From Bacteroidota bacterium (lineage in GTDB: Bacteria > Bacteroidota > Bacteroidia > AKYH767-A > 2013-40CM-41-45): a stretch of DNA of 64,000 nucleotides. The translations under genes and the position numbers were made by a program. Numbering within the stretch: position 1 is the first letter of the stretch; each line of letters begins with the position of its first letter. The stretch lies in the NCBI GenBank assembly GCA_004295015.1, contig SHNE01000041.1, positions 1 through 64,000 of the forward strand, in the 5' to 3' direction. The notes beneath the pieces were generated by a model, which did not search any database, was not told the origin of the DNA, and saw only the letters and a list, made by a program, of their open reading frames with translations. Shown here piece by piece: positions 37,817-45,372 of this stretch.

Positions 37817-38599
37817 TCAGAGGGAAGAGGTTCTTCCTCCGTCTACAGGTACATTAATTCCGTTTATGTATGCTGCTGCCGGACTGGCCAGGAAAGCCAC
37901 GGCATTCGCAATTTCAGAAGGTTCTGCAAATCTTCCTGCCGGAATTTCTTTTAGCATTTCAGCCTCAGCATCGGCGATACTGTTCCCGCTCTTTTGCGCT
38001 TTATTATCAATAATAGATTTCAATCTGCCTGTCGAAGTTGCACCGGGGAGAATATTATTAACCGTTATGCCAAATGAAGCAACTTCATTGGAAAGAGTCT
38101 TGGCCCAGTTAGCAACTGCGGCACGGATGGTATTTGAAACTCCCAGACCCTTCAATGGCTGTTTCACAGAAGTAGAAATTATATTGATGATACGACCAAA
38201 CTTTTCTGATTTCATTCCCGGTAATACGGCTTGAACGAGAATATGATTGCATATTAAATGATTGGAGAAAGCTTGAATAAATTCTTCAGTCTTGGCTTCT
38301 GTGATAGGCCCACCCGGAGGGCCTCCGGTATTATTAATCAGTATATGAATAGGGCCAGCTTCTCTTGAGTACTGATTGATTATGCTACGTAATTCTTCAG
38401 GCCTGGAAAAATCAGCAACAAGAAATCCATGCTTGCCTTTCCCCTTTAATTCTTTGGAGACTTTTTTTAATTTATACTCATTTCTTGCCAGCAAAATGAC
38501 AGAAGCTCCCATTTCTGCGAGTTGCTGAGCTGTCGCTTTTCCTATCCCCTGAGTTGATCCGCAGACCAATGCTTTTTTCCCACTTAAATCTATATTCAT
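37817..38599 (-). CDS. Short-chain dehydrogenase-like protein lacking the canonical Tyr/Lys
   Basis: Rossmann protein of 260 residues in the SDR family. The cofactor motif is GSTQGIGKA (residues 14-22), with an NNTGGPPGG loop at 90-97 and the C-terminal VDGGRTSS end. The strand carrying the catalytic Ser is present (ISTS, 141-144), but the YxxxK pair is replaced by S155 and R159 (GVSNTIRAAV). This matches a widespread divergent SDR subgroup with an S-N-T/A-x-R pattern whose activity is poorly known. It is the first gene of the operon with AMSDH, so a role near 2-aminomuconate metabolism is possible but unproven. A candidate promoter lies at 38653-38684. Confidence 0.85.
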   Translation of the reverse strand: MNIDLSGKKALVCGSTQGIGKATAQQLAEMGASVILLARNEYKLKKVSKELKGKGKHGFLVADFSRPEELRSIINQYSREAGPIHILINNTGGPPGGPITEAKTEEFIQAFSNHLICNHILVQAVLPGMKSEKFGRIINIISTSVKQPLKGLGVSNTIRAAVANWAKTLSNEVASFGITVNNILPGATSTGRLKSIIDNKAQKSGNSIADAEAEMLKEIPAGRFAEPSEIANAVAFLASPAAAYINGINVPVDGGRTSSL

Positions 38600-38603
38600 A
38601 TTC

Positions 38604-38635
38604 TTTGAAGCTAATTGGAGATTTGCCTATATTTA
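38604..38635 (+). promoter_or_regulatory. Candidate promoter for the 101-residue helical protein
   Basis: TTTG (38604-38607), a 20-base spacer, then TATATTTA (38628-38635), one base off TAnnTTTG. The predicted transcription start is near 38643, about 48 bases before the ATG at 38691. It interleaves with a divergent candidate at 38653-38684. Confidence 0.45.
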
Positions 38636-38652
38636 TATGGCGATTCAAAGCT

Positions 38653-38684
38653 CAAATCTAACAATACCTAAGCGATAACGAAAA
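38653..38684 (-). promoter_or_regulatory. Candidate promoter of the SDR-DUF4258-AMSDH-SET operon
   Basis: On the minus strand TTTT, a 20-base spacer and TAGATTTG (complement of 38653-38660) fit the Bacteroidota pattern. The predicted start lies about 45-50 bases before the SDR start codon at 38599. The 91-base divergent gap thus holds two back-to-back promoters. Confidence 0.45.
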
Positions 38685-38690
38685 TTCCAC

Positions 38691-38996
38691 ATGCAGCATC
38701 TTATAGAAATTGTCAAATCAAAAGCAAGCCTTAGCGAGGAGCAGTCAAAAGCCGCTGTAGAGGCCATGATGGCCGAATTCAAACAAAAATTTCCGGGCTT
38801 TCTCCATTCCGAGCTCGATAATATTGCTTCGGGAGGTGATTTTGGTGATTCTGCACGGGAAAAATTTGACCGGCTTCGTGACAAACTGGAAGAAGCTGCG
38901 AAGTCAGCCGGAGAGAAAGCTGAAACTTTTGCTGAGGAGGTAAGGAATAAGTTTTCAGAGATGTTTGGGGATAAGGGAAAAGGAAATAAGCAATAG
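38691..38996 (+). CDS. Small helical hypothetical protein
   Basis: Protein of 101 residues, strongly helical and charged, with no signal peptide or membrane segment. Residues 1-45 (HLIEIVKSKASLSEEQSKAA and onward) resemble the N-terminal helices of DUF2267/DUF937-like small bacterial proteins. Residues 58-95 are a Lys/Glu-rich amphipathic helix (KFDRLRDKLEEAAKSAGEKA). It ends in a Gly/Lys tail. A candidate promoter lies 55 bases upstream. Divergent from the SDR operon and 190 bases before the 3-hydroxyanthranilate dioxygenase. Function unknown; stress-related helical proteins look similar. Confidence 0.75.
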   Translation: MQHLIEIVKSKASLSEEQSKAAVEAMMAEFKQKFPGFLHSELDNIASGGDFGDSAREKFDRLRDKLEEAAKSAGEKAETFAEEVRNKFSEMFGDKGKGNKQ

Positions 38997-39188
38997 GCCT
39001 GCGAATATCTCCGGGTCTTCAGCTATCATTCTTCCCTGTAAATCTGCAGTAATTTTCTTTTCGGAAAGAGAATAGAGTGAAGGTTTTATCTTTTTTTACC
39101 ATTCGAAAAGACGCATAATAGCGTACATGCTAAATCGATAAATAATAACTAAATTTGTATTGAATAAATTTTATAACCCCCAAGCTTC

Positions 39189-39734
39189 ATGACTCTTCAA
39201 CGTGCCTTCTCCTTCAAAAAATGGATCGATGAAAACCGACATTTGTTAAAACCACCTGTAGGTAATCAGGTAGTTTATACGCCCAATCAGGATTTTATTG
39301 TGATGGTTGTTGGAGGTCCGAATTCCAGAAAGGATTATCATTACAATGAAACAGAGGAATTTTTTTTCCAATTAGAAGGAGACATCATTGTGAAAATTAT
39401 CGAGGATGGAAAGCCTGTTGATATTTCCATCAAGGAGGGAGAGATTTTTCTTTTACCGGCGAAAGTACCTCACAGCCCTCAGCGCGCAGCTAATACTGTC
39501 GGATTAGTGATGGAAGTTCAACGACGTAATGGTATGAAAGATGGGTTTCATTGGTATTGCGAAAAATGCAATAACCTTTTGTTTGAAGAGTATTTTTTAC
39601 TGGAAGACATAACTACCCAGTTCCCTGCAGTAATGAAAAAATTCTATGATAATATGGATCTTAGAACCTGTAAAAAATGTGGAACTGTTATGGAGCCGCC
39701 TACTGCTATTACAGGAACTACTAAGGGAAATTAA
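39189..39734 (+). CDS. nbaC: 3-hydroxyanthranilate 3,4-dioxygenase
   Basis: Cupin dioxygenase of 181 residues. It opens the ring of 3-hydroxyanthranilate with oxygen to give 2-amino-3-carboxymuconate semialdehyde. All residues known from the Cupriavidus enzyme are in place: iron ligands H51, E57 and H95, substrate-binding R47 and R99, and E109. A C-terminal rubredoxin-like second iron site is formed by C124/C127 (YCEKC) and C161/C164 (CKKCG). Cytoplasmic. It precedes a membrane protein gene and the ACMS decarboxylase that uses its product, on the same strand. TAAATTTG at 39150-39157 could be a -7 promoter element, but no good upstream box is seen. The human and yeast name is HAAO/BNA1. Confidence 0.95.
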   Translation: MTLQRAFSFKKWIDENRHLLKPPVGNQVVYTPNQDFIVMVVGGPNSRKDYHYNETEEFFFQLEGDIIVKIIEDGKPVDISIKEGEIFLLPAKVPHSPQRAANTVGLVMEVQRRNGMKDGFHWYCEKCNNLLFEEYFLLEDITTQFPAVMKKFYDNMDLRTCKKCGTVMEPPTAITGTTKGN

Positions 39735-39845
39735 TTACAGATTTTTTTATAGCTATAATGGTGATCAAGGGCTTTGGATCCTCATTTCAATCATCCCTTT
39801 ATTGCTTCCATCTAAGGAAAGTATAATCATTTTTGAACTCCGAAT

Positions 39846-41855
39846 ATGAAGAAGCTTACACGGAAAGAGAAAATAGCGCTACAGGCGCAAGAACCTTCCG
39901 GAAAACTATCTGCCGGGAAGGAGAAAAAACTTTCCGAAGCCAGAAATGCCTTAAGACGGGTCCTGATGATATTTATCGCAGGCATGGCTTTCCTCGTTTA
40001 CAGTAACACGCTTGATCATAAATATGTGTTGGATGATTTTGGGGTTATTCCTGAGAACAACATCACCAAAAAAGGAATCAGTGGTTTGCCGGAAATATTT
40101 TCAACAACCTATCGTGCCGGAACAAATCTGATAGACAACACACTTTACCGACCCTTGTCGAAAGCCATGTTTGCCCTTGAATGGGAGATGGCTCCTAATA
40201 CTCCTGCATTGGGCCACTGGATGAATGTAATTTTCTTTGTGCTCACCTGTGTAGTGTTGTTTTCCTTATTGTCTTTATGTCTGAGCGGAAATTTGCTCAT
40301 CCCTTTTATTGCCTCCATGTTATTCGCGGCTCATCCTATTCATACAGAAGTGGTGGCAAATATCAAAAGCAGAGATGAGATTATGTGCCTGTTTTTTTGT
40401 TTGCTTGCAGCAATTTTTACGCTGCTCTATGCCAGAGAGGCTAAGGTAAAATACCTGTTCTTAAGTGGCGTGCTGTTTTTCCTTGCTTTTCTTTCAAAAG
40501 AAAGTGCCATAACATGGTTAGCCGTGATTCCTTTAATGCTTTATTTTTTTACTCCAAGTAAAGCATCGCAAATATTTAAAAGCAGCATTCCACTTATTAT
40601 TGCAACAGTGATCTTTTTGATGATACGAAGTAAAATAGTGAGCGCCGGAACGGGTGTCGTCCTGGTGGAAGACAATTACCTTGTTGGCATAAAGGATTTA
40701 CTTGTCAGAGAAGCCAATGCTGTTTTTATTCTTGGTGTTTATTTGAAGCAGCTCTTGTTTCCACTTACGCTTATATCAGATGGATCTTTCAATCATTTTA
40801 AACAGGTTAAGCTCAGTGATTTTTCTTTCCTTGCTTCCCTGATTGCTTATCTGGCAATGGCTATGTATGCCATACTCAGATTTAAGAAAAAAGATATTTT
40901 TTCATTCAGTATCATTTATTATTTCGTTACTCTCTCCCTGGTTTCAAACGTACTTTTTCTGATTGGTACAAATTACGGTGAGCGTTTATTGTATATGCCC
41001 TCTGTCGCTTTTTGCCTTGCGCTGGCAGTTGCTATAAGCAAAATACTTCCATCTGAATTTCCCGACCAAGAGAGTCTATCACCCGGATTGTGGTTAAGCA
41101 GGCAAAAAATTCCTGTTGGAATCATGACTGCCATTGTTCTATTATATAGTGTAAGTACATATGCCCGCAATAAGGATTGGCATGACAATTTAAGTTTATA
41201 TGGCACGGATATTTTAAAAGTTCCTGAAAGTGCTCACATGCAATTCTATTATGCTAACCATATTTCTTCAGATGATGAGGTTGTAAAAATTAAGGATAGT
41301 CTTACACTTCGTAAGACATACGAAGAGGCCCTAATGCACCTTGAAATTGCAACCGATATTCTTCCCCGCTATGCTGATGCTTATCAGCGCAAAGGATTTA
41401 TATACCATAAGTTGAAAGAATACGACAAGGCCCTGAAAAGTTACGAGACATCCATTTCAATTAATCCTACTTTTCCTGTTGCTCAGAATAATTATGCGAA
41501 CATATTATTTGAAACCCAACGCTTCGATGAAGCGTTAAAGTATTTCTCTTCCGCTTTCCGATTGAACCCACATTATAGCCATGCAGCAGCAAACATAGCA
41601 TCGGTACATGGTGTGTATGGAGAGGGCTTGAAACAACAAGCATTACAGGATCCCCAACGAAAGGATGAACTTTTAGCCGAATCCCATAAAAACTTTTTGC
41701 TTGCCATTGAGTATTTTAAAAAGGCAATAGACCTTGATCCGGAATCGGTTTCATCTTACAGGATGCTTTCAGTAACTTATGCCAACATTGGCGATTCACA
41801 AAACGCAGCTTTGTATGCTTCTAAGGCAGACAAAATTCAACGAGAGAAAAAATGA
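39846..41855 (+). CDS. TMTC-like polytopic membrane protein with C-terminal TPR repeats
   Basis: Protein of 669 residues. A basic N-terminus (about 1-36) leads into about ten membrane helices (residues 37-440). The first large loop carries YVLDDFGVI and a downstream HPIHTEVVANIKSRDEI motif typical of the TMTC/DUF1736 family, whose eukaryotic members are O-mannosyltransferases of the GT-C fold. The Asp-Asp pair in LDDFG is the expected GT-C catalytic loop. Residues about 480-660 hold TPR repeats (YADAYQRKGFIYHKLKEYDKA, NPTFPVAQNNYANILFETQR). A protein glycosyltransferase in the inner membrane is a reasonable guess, donor and target unknown. Its stop overlaps the ACMSD start by 4 bases (ATGA). 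Confidence 0.82.
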   Translation: MKKLTRKEKIALQAQEPSGKLSAGKEKKLSEARNALRRVLMIFIAGMAFLVYSNTLDHKYVLDDFGVIPENNITKKGISGLPEIFSTTYRAGTNLIDNTLYRPLSKAMFALEWEMAPNTPALGHWMNVIFFVLTCVVLFSLLSLCLSGNLLIPFIASMLFAAHPIHTEVVANIKSRDEIMCLFFCLLAAIFTLLYAREAKVKYLFLSGVLFFLAFLSKESAITWLAVIPLMLYFFTPSKASQIFKSSIPLIIATVIFLMIRSKIVSAGTGVVLVEDNYLVGIKDLLVREANAVFILGVYLKQLLFPLTLISDGSFNHFKQVKLSDFSFLASLIAYLAMAMYAILRFKKKDIFSFSIIYYFVTLSLVSNVLFLIGTNYGERLLYMPSVAFCLALAVAISKILPSEFPDQESLSPGLWLSRQKIPVGIMTAIVLLYSVSTYARNKDWHDNLSLYGTDILKVPESAHMQFYYANHISSDDEVVKIKDSLTLRKTYEEALMHLEIATDILPRYADAYQRKGFIYHKLKEYDKALKSYETSISINPTFPVAQNNYANILFETQRFDEALKYFSSAFRLNPHYSHAAANIASVHGVYGEGLKQQALQDPQRKDELLAESHKNFLLAIEYFKKAIDLDPESVSSYRMLSVTYANIGDSQNAALYASKADKIQREKK

Positions 41856-42865
41856 GGATAGATATACACACCCACATCATTCCGGAAAAACTTCCTGACT
41901 ACGCTTCTAAATTCGGTTATGGAGGATTTATTTCTCTTGATCATCATAAGCCGTGTTGTGCCCGCATGATGATGGATGGAAAGTTTTTCAGAGAGATACA
42001 GGATAATTGCTGGGATGCAGGAGTTCGTATGAAGGAATGTGATCATCATCGCATCGATGTTCAGGTACTTTCTACCATCCCAGTTATGTTCAGCTATTGG
42101 GCTAAAGCTCAGGATGCCCTGGATGTATCCATGTTTCTGAATGATCATATTGCCGGAATTGTTAAAGATTATCCACAACGATTCACCGGATTAGGAACTA
42201 TTCCCTTGCAAGCCCCTGATCTGGCAATCAAGGAATTGGAACGATGTATGAAAATTGGTTTGCATGGGATTCAAATTGGTTCTCATGTGAATGATTGGAA
42301 TTTAAATGCTCCTGAATTATTTCCTGTATTTGAAGCTGCCCAGGAATTAGGTGCCGCCATCTTCGTTCACCCATGGGATATGATGGGAAAAGATAAAATG
42401 TCAAAATACTGGCTGCCCTGGCTTGTTGGAATGCCTGCTGAAACTTCTCTGGCGATTTGCTCAATGATTTTTGGAGGTGTTTTTGAACGTCTTCCAAAAC
42501 TTCGTGTAGCCTTTGCACATGGGGGAGGCTCTTTCCCATCTACGATTGGACGTATTGAACATGGATTTAATGTTCGTCCTGATCTGGTCGCCATTGATAA
42601 TAAAGTAAATCCAAGAAAATACCTTCGACAATTTTACCTGGATTCACTCGTTCATGATCCTGTCATGCTCGACTATTTAATTGAACTTATGGGAGCCGAT
42701 CGAATTGCATTAGGTACAGATTATCCATTTCCATTAGGAGAGTTGCACCCCGGATCTCTAATCGATTCTATGCCTTACAAGGCCGACATAAAAGAACAAC
42801 TATTGTCAGGAACAGCGTTGGATTGGCTTGGTATAAAAAAAGAACAATTTAAATCTATTGTGTAA
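41852..42865 (+). CDS. nbaD: 2-amino-3-carboxymuconate-6-semialdehyde decarboxylase (ACMSD)
   Basis: Amidohydrolase-fold decarboxylase of 337 residues. It converts 2-amino-3-carboxymuconate semialdehyde to 2-aminomuconate semialdehyde, diverting it from spontaneous quinolinate formation. Zinc ligands H6, H8 (DIHTH), H173 (FVHPWD) and D290 (GTDYPFP), the catalytic H223 (FAHGGGSFP) and substrate-binding R47 (FREIQDNCWD) all align with the Pseudomonas enzyme at a constant offset of about four. Cytoplasmic. The start overlaps the stop of the TMTC-like gene, so the two are translationally coupled. The DUF1223 gene follows after 10 bases. Confidence 0.95.
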   Translation: MRIDIHTHIIPEKLPDYASKFGYGGFISLDHHKPCCARMMMDGKFFREIQDNCWDAGVRMKECDHHRIDVQVLSTIPVMFSYWAKAQDALDVSMFLNDHIAGIVKDYPQRFTGLGTIPLQAPDLAIKELERCMKIGLHGIQIGSHVNDWNLNAPELFPVFEAAQELGAAIFVHPWDMMGKDKMSKYWLPWLVGMPAETSLAICSMIFGGVFERLPKLRVAFAHGGGSFPSTIGRIEHGFNVRPDLVAIDNKVNPRKYLRQFYLDSLVHDPVMLDYLIELMGADRIALGTDYPFPLGELHPGSLIDSMPYKADIKEQLLSGTALDWLGIKKEQFKSIV

Positions 42866-42875
42866 TCGTATACCG

Positions 42876-43610
42876 ATGAACAGGCTTTCATGCTTACTCT
42901 TTATTCTACTCATAGCAGCTGAAGGATTTGCGCAAGAAAAAAAAGGCTTCGCTGTAGTAGAATTATTCACATCGGAAGGCTGTTCCAGTTGTCCTGCTGC
43001 AGATAAAATTCTTTCAGAGATTTCGACCGAGACAAAACGAGGGAATCAGGAAGTGTTTTTTCTGACATATCATGTTGATTATTGGAATAAATTGGGATGG
43101 AAGGATCCCTTCAGTAAATTTCAATTCACGCGACGACAGGAAAATTATTCCCGCGTACTTCCGTCCAAGGAATTGTACACTCCTCAGTTGATAGTAAATG
43201 GGACTACAGAAATGATTGGGTCCAAGAAAGAGAAGATTCAAAACACCATTAACCTTGCACTGAAAAGTAAAAGTCAATTGCACCTGGATCTGAAGCTAGA
43301 TAGCATGGTAGGAGATACTGCTTTTATTTCATGGAAGCTTTCTAATCAGGACAAAAATTTTGTCTTGCAATTAGCCCTTTGTCAGAATGGGATAGTAAAT
43401 AAAGTCAACAAAGGAGAGAATGCAGGAAAAACACTTTCTCACGACCATGTTGTACGCGCATTTTCAGCCGTAAATAATCCGGGCTCTTCCGGTCAGGTAA
43501 AATTTTTAGTGAAGGACAAAGATCCCGGATTAAAAAGTGAGATCATCGGATTTATCCAGCATAAGCAAAACTATTCTATCAAAGCCGCAGGCAGGATTCC
43601 ATTGTTGTAG
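42876..43610 (+). CDS. Exported DUF1223 thioredoxin-like protein
   Basis: The frame is open from a TTG at 42858 inside the ACMSD gene, but ATG at 42876 gives a signal peptide (MNRLSCLLFILLIAAEGFAQ), so I start there (244 residues). The mature N-terminus has VVELFTSEGCSSCPAADKIL, the CxxC region of the DUF1223 family, which has a thioredoxin-like fold. Further family strands are TYHVDYWNKLGWKDPFS and YTPQLIVNGTTEMIGS. The active-site-like CSSC suggests a periplasmic thiol-disulfide role, but none is proven for the family. It ends the plus-strand group and converges on the DUF5777 gene. Confidence 0.87.
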   Translation: MNRLSCLLFILLIAAEGFAQEKKGFAVVELFTSEGCSSCPAADKILSEISTETKRGNQEVFFLTYHVDYWNKLGWKDPFSKFQFTRRQENYSRVLPSKELYTPQLIVNGTTEMIGSKKEKIQNTINLALKSKSQLHLDLKLDSMVGDTAFISWKLSNQDKNFVLQLALCQNGIVNKVNKGENAGKTLSHDHVVRAFSAVNNPGSSGQVKFLVKDKDPGLKSEIIGFIQHKQNYSIKAAGRIPLL

Positions 43611-43635
43611 AAGAATTTTTTCCTGGAGTTTTATT

Positions 43636-44529
43636 CTAGAGAGTAAATACCCTTGAAATATTAAATCCAAGACGGATGCCGGCATCATTCCATTGTGTTG
43701 TGGTATGCGGAAGAAATTGATTTTCTACAATACCGAATGAGTTTACCAAATGAATCTGAAAAACGTGACCTCCGGTTTCCAGTTCATAGCCAATTCCGAA
43801 GGTGTCATAATATTTTTCTTTCGTATAGTTTGGTAAACGGTAAGCATATTCAGCGGTGATAGCAGATCGTTTGCTGAATTTCAGACGAAACATTGCAGCT
43901 ACACCAAAGGCGTCATTTCTATCTGTAATTTTTTCAACCAGATTGTAGTGTACCATCCATGGTGCAATTTGCATGGAGAATGATGGAGTAAACTTTCTTC
44001 CAACCATAATTTGATAGGCATATGAAAAGCGGTTTGTTACCGGTTTGTATTTATCGTATCCATTGCTGGAAGCATTTCCATCTTTCAATGCAGTATAAAA
44101 CATACTGGCGAACAGAGTAACACTTACGGGCATTTTATTATCGGTTGTTTGTCTGAACAGACGATATTTAATAAATCCGTCATCCATTTTTTCGTACGAG
44201 CTTCGTCCGATTCCAAACATAAATCTTCCTTCAAAACTGTATTCCAGACTAAGACGAATATTTGCTGGGCCATCAATTCCCCATGCATTGTATGATCCGG
44301 TGTTTAAGGCTCCAAATCGATGTGATATCCGAAAGTCGAGAGTACGTGGACCGACCGACTCCAGTGTATGCATATTTACCAGCCGCGTGGTTTTGAAAGT
44401 TGCTATGGCAAAATCACGGGTTTTGGGATTGGTGCCTACGGAATCCAGCATGTCGAGCATATCCTGGCCTCGTGCTCCTTTTATCGATAAAAGGAATAAT
44501 AGGGATAAACAAAGTAATCGTAATTTCAT
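43636..44529 (-). CDS. DUF5777 family outer-membrane beta-barrel protein
   Basis: Protein of 297 residues with signal peptide (MKLRLLCLSLLFLLSIKGARGQ) and the DUF5777 hallmark segment RTLDFRISHRFGALNTGSYNAWGIDGPANIRLSLEY split over two strands (about residues 60-100). About twelve amphipathic strands run to a C-terminal strand ending in GFNISRVFTL, typical of barrel insertion signals. In Bacteroidota these barrels are often encoded near small cytochrome-like lipoproteins and YceI proteins, as partly seen here. No enzymatic motif. It lies 6 bases downstream of a CX4CH lipoprotein and is probably in the same operon. Confidence 0.82.
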   Translation of the reverse strand: MKLRLLCLSLLFLLSIKGARGQDMLDMLDSVGTNPKTRDFAIATFKTTRLVNMHTLESVGPRTLDFRISHRFGALNTGSYNAWGIDGPANIRLSLEYSFEGRFMFGIGRSSYEKMDDGFIKYRLFRQTTDNKMPVSVTLFASMFYTALKDGNASSNGYDKYKPVTNRFSYAYQIMVGRKFTPSFSMQIAPWMVHYNLVEKITDRNDAFGVAAMFRLKFSKRSAITAEYAYRLPNYTKEKYYDTFGIGYELETGGHVFQIHLVNSFGIVENQFLPHTTTQWNDAGIRLGFNISRVFTL

Positions 44530-44535
44530 AGCTTA

Positions 44536-44928
44536 TTAATTGTCTAATGTGCCACGGTTAATCCAGGCTTGAATTTTTTGAATACTGCAGGAACTTAACG
44601 AACCACCATCCTTCGGCATTGCATTATATCCTGACTCATGCAATATAGAACCCATAAGCGTTCCGTCAAAAACATAATCACGTACATTTTGTATATTGTC
44701 TAAGGGCAGGTCGCTGTCACTTGTTCCGCTTTGGTGACAGGAATTATTTGCACCACAATTGTTAACTAAAATAGGTACGATATCGGAGCTATAAGAAATT
44801 GTACCTGATGTATCACAAGGTGTAAACAAGTCATCTGCCGCATGAATTTCTTCCAGGTTATCATAATAGCACGACTGAAGCGAAGCAATTGATAGTGCCA
44901 ATAAAACGAACTTAATTTTCAATTTCAT
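44536..44928 (-). CDS. Small lipoprotein with CX4CH motif (cytochrome-like)
   Basis: The frame opens at 44964, but ATG at 44928 gives a lipoprotein signal peptide (MKLKIKFVLLALSIASLQSC) with lipid-modified C20, so I start there (130 residues). The mature part has IVPILVNNCGANNSCHQSG, a CX4CH variant of a heme-binding motif, then MPKDGG, where Met could be a distal heme ligand, and a final helix ending IQKIQAWINRG. This is the layout of the short cytochrome-c-like lipoproteins common in Bacteroidota and Planctomycetes. Heme attachment is not certain given the spacing. It starts 2 bases after the preceding stop. Confidence 0.78.
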   Translation of the reverse strand: MKLKIKFVLLALSIASLQSCYYDNLEEIHAADDLFTPCDTSGTISYSSDIVPILVNNCGANNSCHQSGTSDSDLPLDNIQNVRDYVFDGTLMGSILHESGYNAMPKDGGSLSSCSIQKIQAWINRGTLDN

Positions 44929-44929
44929 T

Positions 44930-45292
44930 TTAATTATTTTTTGCGCCTTGCTCAATCCAGACATAAATCAACTTTATACTTTTCGAATCAAGTAGCTCAG
45001 CCGGTTCGGGCGGCATTTCATTGGAAGACCTGTTACTTATTACTTTGTAAAGAGTGCTTGCGCGGGCATCTCCTTTTATCACACCACCATGATCAATGAC
45101 ATCGTCATAACCAATCAGGGAAAATTCTGATCCGTTTTTAGCATGACATTCAGCTTGACCACATGAACTTGTCAGAATTGGTTGTATGTCAGACTGAAAT
45201 AATACTTTAGGATTCGAAGGAATGTCTGGTTCTGTCCTGCAAGCCATGAGGCTTAAGGAAACTATCCCAATACAAATAGATAGAATTTTCAT
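44930..45292 (-). CDS. Small lipoprotein with CX3CH motif (cytochrome-like)
   Basis: Protein of 120 residues with lipoprotein signal peptide (MKILSICIGIVSLSLMACRTE, C18). The body has IQPILTSSCGQAECHAKNG, a CX3CH variant heme motif, then a Met-containing segment (NEMPPEPAELLDSKSI) and the same closing helix (IKLIYVWIEQGAKNN) as the next gene. The two are paralogues encoded head to tail. Non-standard CX3CH/CX4CH motifs occur in this family; covalent heme binding is therefore plausible but not assured. A terminator sits between it and the upstream choice-of-anchor V gene. Confidence 0.78.
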   Translation of the reverse strand: MKILSICIGIVSLSLMACRTEPDIPSNPKVLFQSDIQPILTSSCGQAECHAKNGSEFSLIGYDDVIDHGGVIKGDARASTLYKVISNRSSNEMPPEPAELLDSKSIKLIYVWIEQGAKNN

Positions 45293-45305
45293 CGCTGAAA
45301 GATAA

Positions 45306-45333
45306 GGAAAGAAAAACCGGAAATGAATTCCGG
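45306..45333 (-). terminator. Rho-independent terminator (minus strand)
   Basis: On the minus strand CCGGAA (complement of 45328-45333) pairs with TTCCGG (complement of 45317-45322) around TTCAT and is followed by TTTTTCTTT. It would end the transcript of the 45373-46221 gene and separate it from the two small lipoprotein genes. Confidence 0.6.
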
Positions 45334-45372
45334 CCTTTCTTTGTCGCAGGAAAAATTGATTTACCCAAAAAA

